From Scenedesmus sp. ARA3 (Eukaryota > Chlorophyta > Chlorophyceae > Sphaeropleales > Scenedesmaceae): 25,562 nucleotides of DNA. The DNA lies in contig RWJK01001230.1 in NCBI GenBank assembly GCA_004335835.1, forward strand, positions 7,142 through 32,703. The letters are read 5' to 3'. Positions 1 to 8,512 of the stretch are shown here, piece after piece. A program made the translations under genes and the position numbers. How positions within the stretch are numbered: position 1 is the first letter of the stretch; the number at the start of each line of letters is the position of its first letter. The notes below the pieces were generated by a model. That model searched no databases, was not told the origin of the DNA, and was given only the letters and a program-made list of their open reading frames with translations.

Positions 1-52
1 GCAGCAGCAGCAGCACACCTCCTGCTCCTGCAAGCTGAGGCTGCGGGACACC

Positions 53-3000
53 TTACTCGTCCTTGCTGATGTCTGATGCTGCAGGCCTGGCGGGCTTCTT
101 GGGTGTCAGGCGGTTGTACAGCTCGGTGGCCTGCAGCAGCAGCAGCAGCAGCAGCAACAGCAGGTGTTGAACTTGGTTAAGGCTGATTACTGCTTTGCCG
201 GTGGTGATCTGCTACCAACGGCGCCCTGCCCACGTGCTCAAGCACAGGCAATCAATGCAAACTCATGTTGCATCACATGGTTTATGCTCGGGTCCACACC
301 GCCAAACGTGACGCCCCTTGGCCTGGCCGCTGTGAATCTGCACGGTGAACCGCTCCTTGCCCTTGCCTAGGTACTAGGACGCACACGGGTCGCACACACT
401 CCGGTCAAACCTGGTCAAACTTAGTCAACCTGGTCAAAACATGGCACCCACCTTGGCCTTGCCGGTGTTGAGCTGCTGCTGCATGGTGGACTGCGCCTTG
501 CCCAGGTACTAGGACGCACACAGGTCACACACACTCCGGTCGAACCTGGTCAAACCCTAGTCAACCTGGTCAAACATGACGCCCACCTTGGCCTTGCCGG
601 TGTTGAGCTGCTGCTGCATGGTGGACTGTGCCTTGCCCAGGTGCTCGTCAAACACAGGTCACACATTCTCCGGTCAAACTTGGTCAAATCTGGTCAAACA
701 TGGCACCCACCTTGGCCTTGCCGGTGTTGAGCTGCTGCTGCATGGTGGACTGCGCCTTGCCCAGGTACTCGTCGATCTCATCCTTGCGCATCTCATACAC
801 CTTTGGCAGCGTGAAGAGGCCCAGCACAGCTGCAGCAAAGATTACAGCAGGATAGCAGCAGCAGTGTGTCAGCAGTGTCATCCTTGCGCATCTCATTTAC
901 CTTTGGCAGCGTGAAGAGGCCCAGCAAAAATAACAGCATGACAGCGGCAGCAGCAATGCATGAGGGGTGGCATCCCACAGCACTCCCACCGCCTTGCCGG
1001 TCAACACATTTAAACAAAAAAAACCGAAGCGATAGCAGCACACATTAGTTGCCCATCGCACCTGTGTACAGCAGGCCCATGGGTGTGATGATGCGGCCCA
1101 CCGAGCCAATAGCTTGCAGGAAACCCCCCACACAATCTGAATGCACCGCCCCGCCACCCTCCCACACACGAATTCATTTTCGGTCAAACACGCACAAACG
1201 ATATCAGACGCACCTGTGTACAGCAGGCCCATGGGTGTGATCTGCGGCCCACCAGGCCAACAGCTTGGAGGAAACCTCCCACACCATCTGACCGTGCAAT
1301 GCCTGAACCAAAACAGTCCTCTTTAAAACGGTTACATCACAGATCTGCATGCTGTAACAAAAAAAAACGCACCTGTGTACAGCAGGCCCATGGGTGTGAT
1401 GATGCGGCCCACCGAGCCGATGATCCACAGCGCACCAACTGCCTTGCCGGTCAACATCAGGTCGTTGCCGCTCAGCAGCGCGTTGACCAACGCCAGCAGG
1501 TCATTCGTGGCCACGCGAAGCTTCTCAGCCAGGGTTCGAACTGCCGCCTCGTCCAGGCCGGTGCGCAGGATGGAGGGCAGGTGGTCAGCGGGGCCGGTGC
1601 TGCACAGGAAAAACAAGGCAGGAAACAGAAACATCAGTGAAGGATAAGGCGTGAATTGGTGTTGTTAACCAGCGTTTGAACTGCCGCTTCGTCCAGGCCG
1701 GTGCGCAGGATGGAGGGCGGGTGGTCAGCGGGGCCGGTGCTGCACAGAGAAAAGCAAGACAGGAAACAGAAACATCAGTGAGAGATGGCGAGTAACCCAG
1801 TGTTGTTGGCCAGATTCTGAACTGCTGCCTTGTCCAGGCCGGTGCGCAGGATGGAGGGCAGGTGGTCAGCGGGGCCGGTGCTACAGCACAAAACAAAGTA
1901 ACGGCAGCAGCAGCAAGGAGGAGAGGTCAGCGAGCGGGCGGGAATGACCTAGCAACGGCCTGGACCCCAACCCACCTGTTGAGCAAGTGTGCGCCAGTGC
2001 ACACTATGCATGCAAAAACACACAACTGCGCTGCAGGAACCTGAAGCCTGCTGGCACAGCTTGCAGGAACACAAGCGGCGCTGCAGGCGTCCCAACTGCA
2101 GACACCAAACCTCTTCTGCAGGAATGTATAATCCCAGTCATCAAATCCCCAAACTCCAGACCTTCACCTGTTCATGAAGCGCGCGCCAAAGGCCCACAGC
2201 GCGCATCCAATGACAGCCACCAGCAGCGCGTTGCTGAGCCAGGTCAGCAGCGGGATGCCGCTCCACTCCAGCAGCACGTAGAGCTGGCACCACAGTGCCC
2301 TCAAGACCTGAACCCCAACTCAAACCCCTTCAAGATTGTGTGCACTGCTGGCACAGCTTGCAGGAACACCACATGCACTGCAGCAGCCCAAAACATGCAC
2401 CACAAACCCGGCCTAGCAACAGCCTGGATCTTAACCAACCTGTTCAGCAAGTGTGCGCAGCTTGCACAGCTTGCAGAAACACACAAGCTGCGCTGCAGGA
2501 ACCTAAAGCCTCCTGGCGCAGCTTGCAGGAACACAAGCGGCGCTGCAGAAACCAGACCTACCCAGTCACTATATAACCCCAAAACCCCACCTGTTCATGA
2601 AGCGCGCGCCGAAGGCCCACAGCGCGCATCCAATGACAGCCACCAGCAGCGCATTGCTGAGCCAGGTCAGCAGCGGGATGCCGCTCCACTCAGCAGCACG
2701 TACAGCCGGCCACAAACACTCACAAGGCCTGAACCCCCACGCTAACCATTCCAGACAATGTGCGCCACTGGCACAGCTTGCAGGAACACCACATGCACTG
2801 CAGCAGCCCAAAACATGAAACTCAACACCTGGCCTAGCAACAGCCTGAAACCAAACCAACCTGTTCAGCAGATGTGCGCCGCTGCACAGCTTGCAGGATC
2901 ACACAAGCTGCGCTGCAACAACCCAAACACAGACACCATAGAACCCACAAGCCCCCACCTGTTCATGAAGCGCGCGCCGAAGGCCCACAGCGCGCAGCCA

Positions 3001-3139
3001 ATGACAGCCACCAGCAGCGCATTGCTGAGCCAGGTCAGCAGCGGGATGCCGCTCCACTCCAGCAGCACGTACAGCGCAGTAGCAAGGGCCAGCACACCCG
3101 CGGACTTGGTCACGTTGTGCCACAGCAGCAGGTCCTCCA
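53..3139 (-). CDS. Reticulon-like protein (reticulon homology domain), N-terminal exon not found
   Basis: Four exons join in frame on the minus strand: 3139-2959, 1599-1373, 829-711 and 130-53 (TAA at 55-53). All have GT donors and AG acceptors, and together give 200 residues. The order is that of a reticulon homology domain: a start reading EDLLLWHN, a long hydrophobic hairpin (GVLALATALYVLLEW to ALWAFGARF), a soluble loop with LRTGLDEAAVRTLAEKLR, a second hydrophobic hairpin (ALWIIGSVGRIITPMGLLYT, then VLGLFTLPKVYE), and a tail with RKDEIDEYLGKAQ. Reticulons insert wedge-like into the ER membrane and shape tubules; that role is inferred from the family. The first exon here begins with two bases (TG) that complete a split codon, so at least one upstream exon exists. 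I could not identify it between 3140 and about 4300. The C-terminus is Lys/Pro-rich and ends in SKDE, not KDEL. Each of the three larger exons is surrounded by partial copies; these are listed separately. Confidence 0.85.
131..166 (-). repeat. (CTG)n run forming the 3' splice site of the last reticulon exon
   Basis: Read on the minus strand this is a CTG/TTG run that ends directly in CAG followed by the last exon (GCCACCGAG). It replaces the expected polypyrimidine tract. The same arrangement is found at many acceptors of the plus-strand gene. Confidence 0.8.
316..926 (-). repeat. Exon-echo array around reticulon exon 829-711
   Basis: The intact exon is 829-711. Three donor-side copies lie downstream in transcription at about 645-586, 512-451 and 372-316, spaced 124-135 bases. 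The two nearer copies are almost identical to the exon; the farthest is badly eroded. One acceptor-side copy lies upstream at about 926-878. In the copies at 512-451 and 372-316 the homology stops where the exon reads GAG TAC and the copy reads TAG TAC, so the fragment opens with an in-frame stop at the breakpoint. The intervening intron sequence (TGGTCAAAC motifs) is duplicated too. The copies lack a partner splice site and are unlikely to be exons. Confidence 0.85.
1062..1880 (-). repeat. Exon-echo array around reticulon exon 1599-1373
   Basis: Two acceptor-side copies lie upstream in transcription, 1880-~1810 and 1739-~1668. They repeat the CACCGGCCCCGCTGACCA start and the Leu-Arg-Thr-Gly-Leu-Asp-Glu region, and then break off. 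Two donor-side copies lie downstream, ~1265-1214 and ~1112-1062, repeating the end of the exon up to CTGTACACAG and the following GTGCG donor. The intact exon is the only place where acceptor-side and donor-side parts are continuous. Confidence 0.85.
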
Positions 3140-3407
3140 CTGCAACAGCGGGTGAGATGACAGGCAGTGCAGGAGGGCAGTAAGGCAGCAGGGCGAGTGA
3201 CGTGTCGTAAAGAAGCGTGCATCCAGCTCTGAGCATCGGATTTGAGCATGTTGTGCCACAGCAGCAGGTCCTCCGCTGCTTGCAGGAAAGCAGCAGGCGG
3301 TGCAGCAGCAGGCAGCAGGTGAGTGTGGCGGTGTTGAACAGGCTGCATCGTGTTGCAGCTGCCTCTGCTGCGGAGTTGGCCACGTTGCCACAGCAGCGGG
3401 TCCTCGG
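2168..3407 (-). repeat. Exon-echo array around reticulon exon 3139-2959
   Basis: Acceptor-side copies lie at 3407-~3381 and 3275-~3250, each reading GAGGACC(T/C)GCTGCTGTGGCA before diverging. A third, very worn one may lie near 3560-3520. Donor-side copies lie at ~2704-2591 and ~2285-2168, both keeping the segment that encodes SGIPLLTWLSNALL to GARFMN and its donor. The long introns between them also share blocks, for example GCTTGCAGGAACAC and the AACCTGTTCAGC region. Confidence 0.85.
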
Positions 3408-3424
3408 CTGCTTGCAGGACAGTG

Positions 3425-3458
<34 letters not shown>

Positions 3459-4260
3459 GGCACATGAGTGAGAGCTACAACTGCATTGGCACAGGCTTTC
3501 TGGAGCCAGCTACTACTGCTGCACAGCTGGGTTGCTGTGCAGCAGCTGCTGCGCTGCTTGCAGGAACATGGCGGTTGGCTGGGTTCAATTACAAGGATAT
3601 GCATGCTGGGCTGTGACGGTGGCTGCAACTGTGCGTGTGTGCGCATGTCCACCATGCACTTTGTTGGACCTGAGGGGCAGGCAAGCACGGAACCACAACT
3701 CTGGATGGCAGACACGTCTTTGTCGGAGCTGTGTCAAGGAGCGTATGCATGCACGACTACTCTGTTGCCACCGCCAGCAGCAACAACATGCCCATACAAC
3801 TATTGCAACTGCTTTACCCGTGAAATGCACTTGCGCGTCCTCAGTGCATGCAGAGAACTGCAAGAAACAGTACTGCCTTTGACTGTGCTACTACTGCTAC
3901 TCGCCAATGAAGGCAGTTTGCCTGCGGCACGAGCAAACAATGTGATCTATACACTGTGTAGTATGCTGATCACCGCTGATCTGCTGCTGTGGCAAGGTGC
4001 AGGTGGCTGCGGCAACGAACTGCCACGGGTTGCACTGCAGCTGGAAAACGCCCGACCAAGTCGACGCAGCCAACGCACTGCATACAGTATATGCTCTTGG
4101 ATGCGCTGTAATGATCACGAGCAGGCAGAACAACTGGGCCTGACGTCAAGGCATGCGCCAAGCCTACCAGCCCCACCCGCCAAGCAGCGCCCACACACGA
4201 CCGCTGGACCCATTGCTTGCTATATAGATACCTTATCAGGCTATTAAAGCTCACGTAGGC
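3140..4260. other. Unassigned 5' region of the reticulon gene
   Basis: This should hold the missing reticulon 5' exon(s) and promoter, because the first recognised exon starts in the middle of a codon. I see the acceptor-side echoes up to about 3560, a (CAG)n run at 3429-3453, and a TATATAG-like motif on both strands near 4221. Long open frames here have Cys-rich, low-complexity translations without recognisable domains, and I do not call them genes. Confidence 0.4.
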
Positions 4261-5590
4261 GCGTTGACGCCCCACGCGCTGAAGGACACCCTCTCAACAC
4301 ACACACACACACCTGCTGTCAGCTGGGCTGGGAGCTTCACTTTCGAAGGTGTTGCCATGTTGATAGCGTCCTTTTCTCTTCCTTCTGGCTGTCGAAGGGC
4401 TGCTCAGCACCGGCGCAAGGAACTTGCTGTGATACAGGTATGTAGTGGCAAGAAATCAACTCAGACTTCAGTCACACGCGTGCAGTATCTGCTCAAGACG
4501 TGTCGCTGCTCGATCCTTGAGCAGCTAGGCCTGCAAGTAACAGGACGAGTGTTGTGACCAAGTTGTGACATGGTTGGGGTTGTTTGGGGCTCTGTGTCAC
4601 TGCTTTGCTTGGACGTGAAAAAAGCCACGTTACTCACCTGCTAAACCTCTTTGAATACTTTTGCGACCTTAGCGGTATGTTTCTGCCCGCTGCTGCCCTG
4701 GTGGTAATGCTGCTGCTGGCTGGAGCTCCTTGAGATATTTGCCACACCAGCTTCTCAGACGGAAGTTGCACTAGCTAGTGCACTGCAACCTTTTTCAATC
4801 TATATACCTTCAAGCCACTAAGTTCTACATCATGTTCGTTCAGTTTGCACAGGCATTGTCCACAGCACAGCAAGCAGGCTTCACAGGTAGTTCAGGGGAG
4901 CAGTGCCGGAGCTCGCCTGGTCCAGCTTTGCTTATGGCGCGCAGCTGTGCATGTACTTTGGCGATTTGCAGTCTAGGAGCAGCCTAACATCGTCATTCTA
5001 CATTTGGACCCAGTGGGCCCCAGCCTAAGCTTCCCAAGCCATAGAGCATGCAGAGGAGTACGCTGTGGGCTTCAGCACTGCTCCTGGCAGGCACATCACC
5101 ACCACCCAGCTGACAGCATTTTCCCCTCAAAGTTTTGCCTTGTCTCCTGGGGCTACGAGTACTTATGTACTCACACATGTCTCAAAAACCCTGGATTGTA
5201 TTGCCGGCCTGCTTGCGGCGTGCATCCGAATGTCATGCCTCTGTGAACATGCACTGCATCTGGCGGAGCCGCTCTGCCCGGTCCGTCATGCCAACACACT
5301 GTTGATCCTGCTGCAGCTGCCTCTGGCTAGGCCAGCATCTGGTGACGGCCATCGTGCACGGTCGGCTTTTTTGTTGATACAGTGATGTCTATTGTGTCAC
5401 CAAGAGGAACGGAGCCCCACTGGCGCGTCTCCACGGCGCAATTGATTGAGCAGCTTTGCATTTCTCATGCTAGACTTGTTGAGATTCCTGCTTGTGCACG
5501 CAGTCATGCGCCCCAGTCAATCATTGAGCAGTGCTGCTGTGTTACGTGTGTTACGTTTGGATTAGCAATTAATTAAACGTCCCTTCAGGA
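4261..5590. other. Intergenic or unannotated stretch
   Basis: No recognisable protein, RNA gene or mobile element. It holds a short (CA)n microsatellite at about 4297-4313 and several open frames of fewer than 110 codons with no family resemblance. It lacks the exon echoes that mark coding exons elsewhere in the window, which argues against hidden exons. Confidence 0.4.
4297..4313. repeat. (CA)n dinucleotide microsatellite
   Basis: About eight CA units in an otherwise non-repetitive stretch. No function is implied. Confidence 0.8.
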
Positions 5591-5591
5591 C

Positions 5592-5599
5592 TATATAAG
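5592..5599 (+). promoter_or_regulatory. TATA-box-like element
   Basis: TATATAAG lies about 170 bases upstream of an ATG at 5768 that opens a short frame ending in a good donor. It could be a core promoter on the plus strand. The support is this motif and its spacing only. Confidence 0.25.
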
Positions 5600-5767
5600 C
5601 TGTGCATATTGTATGCATAGTCAGAGGTGATAGCAAGGCGAATGTGTCCTGTGTAAGTGACATCTACGGAATTGACTCTGGTCTCTGTCTCTGCTGCGGA
5701 ACCATCCTTCATACTGCGCTCAGCACAGAATATAACAAGACTGTCCATCTTTGCAATTGAGTGAACC

Positions 5768-5839
5768 ATGAGTACTACCATGTTGCCAGAGCGGGAGGCA
5801 ATGCCTCTTCAGCGAGACACGCCCAGCAGCCTGTCCCAC
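5768..5839 (+). CDS. Possible orphan first exon, unidentified
   Basis: ATG with the context GAACCATGAG opens 24 codons (MSTTMLPEREAMPLQRDTPS, then SLSH) and reaches CAC followed by the strong donor GTAAGTG, in phase 0. I found no acceptor or second exon that continues it. It may be the start of an unrecognised gene, a 5' leader exon of the large gene at 7548, or chance. Unlike the exons of both real genes it has no echoes, which weakens the case. Confidence 0.2.
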
Positions 5840-5911
5840 GTAAGTGCCCAGCACCCGGACCAAAAGCAGCCCGCCGCTGAGCGGCAAAGATGAACCTGTA
5901 CAAACCCCTAC

Positions 5912-6085
5912 ACATGCTTGGCTTGAACGCGCCAAGGTCTTCCAGCACAGAGCAGTGCCGTCCATACCTGGGCTTAACATCTTACTGCTGAGCTAGGCCA
6001 GCATTTGGTGATGGCGTGCGTGCATGCTTGGCTTTGGCATGCCCAAGGCTGCCACACAAAGCAGTGCCACACGTCTGTGTACTAG
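5912..6085. repeat. Diverged tandem duplication of about 110 bases
   Basis: The block CATGCTTGGCTTGAACGCGCC...CAGAGCAGTGCC near 5913-5965 recurs, diverged, near 6023-6075 as CATGCTTGGCTTTGGCATGCCC...AAAGCAGTGCC. The phrase GCTAGGCCAGCATYTGGTGA occurs at about 5328 and again at 5993. No coding sequence is recognised, so this may be the same tandem-duplication process acting in non-coding DNA. Confidence 0.6.
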
Positions 6086-6089
6086 AATA

Positions 6090-7497
6090 TGGGTGCCAGA
6101 TTCATCTCTGCTGGATACAGCTCCTGATGCTGGCACATGGCAAATGTGCACATGTGTCAGGTAGCTGCAGCGCAGCTGGCGTGTCAAGGTAGATGACCAA
6201 TAGACAAATGGCGCAGCAGCAGGCGCGCACCGGATGTTGGCAGCTGTGCAGAAGCAGCACCACCAGTGCCGCGACCCACACACTGCTGGCGACAGCTTTT
6301 CCCCAAAGCAACTTTAAGCTGTGTAAAAATTCTGTGTACCAGTGTGTTACGCAACGTATCTCACACGCTGACAGCAGGCATGCTCTTTCCTTTCCCCCTC
6401 CCAGAGTGCACGCTAGTTTCCATGGGACACCCTGCCGTTGTGGCTGCAGTTTATAACCGAGCAAGTGTTACTGGATGCTGTGGAGCTAGGCTGTACATGC
6501 GTACTGCTTCGAGCGGGCCATCAGGGACCAAACAACCGGCTGCAGAAACTGTGTAGAGCGGCCGACTTTGGCTAGTCGTCGCGAAAGTGTCTGAGCTGGT
6601 GTGTAGCAACCCACACTCCTAGGGTGACAGTCCCAGAGAGGGTTTGGTGAGTGACAACAGCCCTAGCCTGGCAGTCCCTACTGTTCGTGGCTCCAAGCTG
6701 TCAAACGCAATGTGTTTCTTGCTACTTTGACTTTTATCAAGGATCTGCTGCGGGCTTGCTTGTGCTCTCACACTCTGCCACTCCCGGCTTGATCACCTTC
6801 CCGTTTGAAACACATTGCCGATCTACTCGAAAACATTTATTGTGACTGAGCATAACAAGTCTTGGAAACTGCAGCTTCTCCTCGTTCCTGCTGGGCTCTC
6901 GTTTCGCTGGTTCTGCCCTGCACTAAGCACAGATCAGCACGCTCGGCCGCTCGTCGCGAACACATGTAGCGCAAAATAACGCTTTTCAAAACTCCAAGCG
7001 CAGCTGAGGCAGCATGGGGAGGTGCTGAGGGAGGGGCATCTGCATCAGCAGCAGCACAGCACTGGGCAGCCCCCCTTGCAAGGGGGCACTTGCCAGCAGC
7101 TGCACAGCTTACAGGCAAGCGCAGCTACTCTGCTACGCTGCCGATCAGCTCGTTTTGGACAGCTTTGGGCTGCAAGAGGCGTTTGTTTGTGCTGCTGATG
7201 CCAGTACATTGTTGTGCGATGCTCTGCTGCTGCTGTTGACGTCCGGCCTGCAGTATACACCTGAAGTACCTATGTCACGCTGAAACTGTGTGCACTTGCC
7301 GGCTGATAGGTTGTGCACACACCTCATTTGTCGTTGCTGCTGTGGCATCACAAACAGGGCTTGCCTCTGTTGACTTCTGCTTGCAGGACAACAGTCAAGT
7401 GCAGCAGCAAGACTGCCAGCGCACGCGCAGCGCATCTGCGCAAGCTTAACTCACCAGCAGCAGTAAGCAACACATCAAGCAACAGCAGCACACAAGC
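6090..7497. other. Upstream region of the phosphatase-kinase gene
   Basis: No gene is recognised. The last few hundred bases presumably include promoter and 5' UTR of the gene starting at 7548, but I see no convincing TATA box. A frame through 7110-7274 gives a protein-like translation ending in TGA, but it has no start codon, no domain and no TGTAA signal soon after. Confidence 0.4.
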
Positions 7498-7500
7498 AGT

Positions 7501-7540
<40 letters not shown>
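7498..7540 (+). repeat. (CAG)n run just upstream of the start codon
   Basis: About thirteen AGC/CAG units end eight bases before the ATG at 7548, so the run probably lies in the 5' UTR of the phosphatase-kinase gene. Length variation here could alter leader structure or translation. That is inference. Confidence 0.8.
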
Positions 7541-7547
7541 AGGGGCG

Positions 7548-8512
7548 ATGGGCTGTGGTGGCAGCAAGGAAGCAGCAGCAGGCCGCAAGTACACGCCAGG
7601 TCACCACCACCACCATGCAGAGCGGCACCCTGGTGATGACTCGTTCCAGGTGCCATACACAGCAGGTGAGGCGCAACAAAGTGGTCTGATGTAGCGTGTT
7701 GTTCAGCAACCGAGTGTGTTGTGATTTGGGTCGCTTTGGGCATTGTGCGTGATAGGGATTGGGTGGAGCAGCAGCGTGACGCCAGGCCACCACCACCACC
7801 ATGCAGAGCGGCGCCCTGGCGATGACTCGTTTCACAGCAGGTGAGACGCAACAAAGTGGTCTGATGTGGCGTATTGTTGAAGCAACAGTGTGTTGTGGTG
7901 GGGTGCCCTGGTCGTTGGCGTGACAGGGTTTTTTGGCTGCAGCAGTATCGATGACGCCAGGTCACCACCACCACCACGCAGAGCGGCACCCGGCTTATGA
8001 CCCATTCCGGGTGCCGTACACAGCAGGTGAGGCGCATAGGTGCTGCTAGTTGTATGTCAGATGGCACCAATACTGGAGCAAGCGTGTCTTTGGTGACGTG
8101 AAGTGCCCTCTGGGGTTGGGGTGTGGGTTGTGTGCCCTGTGCAATCTGGTTCCCCCCCATACCAAAAGGGACCCGGGCAATGACTCGTTCCAGGTGCCGT
8201 ACACAGCAGACAAGGCGCGGGGATGTTGCTTGCAACTTGTATCATGCAATGTCAGTGCAAGTGGTGTTCCCTGGGCAATTTGGTTCACCGCCGCACCAAA
8301 AGTCACCTGGGCAATGGCTCATTTCAAGTGCCTTACACAACAGGTGAGGCACAGATGTATGGCTCGTGTGATATGGGTCACATATACATCATGTATGTGT
8401 TGTGTTTGGGCGCAGCACCCAGCAGGTGACGGGCATGTTGTAGTGGAGGTAGATGGAGTTTCGTATTACTTCTGAGTACACGCCAAGCTACCGCCACTAC
8501 CATGCGGAGATG
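7548..8512 (+). repeat. Exon-echo array after exon 1
   Basis: Exon 1 is 7548-7665. Donor-side copies follow at about 7777-7840, 7953-8025, 8158-8209, 8287-8343 and a worn remnant at 8474-8512. They repeat the His-run segment (CACCACCACCACCATGCAGAG) and/or the GGTGCCRTACACAGCAG|GTGAGG end. The 8158 copy has lost its donor (ACAAGG for GTGAGG). The nearer copies tend to be better preserved. No acceptor-side copies exist, as expected for a first exon. Confidence 0.85.

Noticed and set aside
3468..4247. Plus-strand open frame of 259 codons upstream of the reticulon gene
   Set aside because: Cys/Leu-rich translation with no domain or splice logic, and it overlaps worn reticulon echoes. Possible but unsupported.
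7110..7274. Protein-like frame ending in TGA (ADQLVLDSFGLQEAFVCAAD and following)
   Set aside because: It has no start codon, no matching upstream exon, no TGTAA soon after and no echoes; kept only as a note.
7348..8235. Long open frame on the minus strand (295 codons)
   Set aside because: It is antisense to exon 1 and its echoes; its length comes from repeated copies and a (CTG)n run, and the translation shows the repeats and poly-Leu/Ala rather than a domain.
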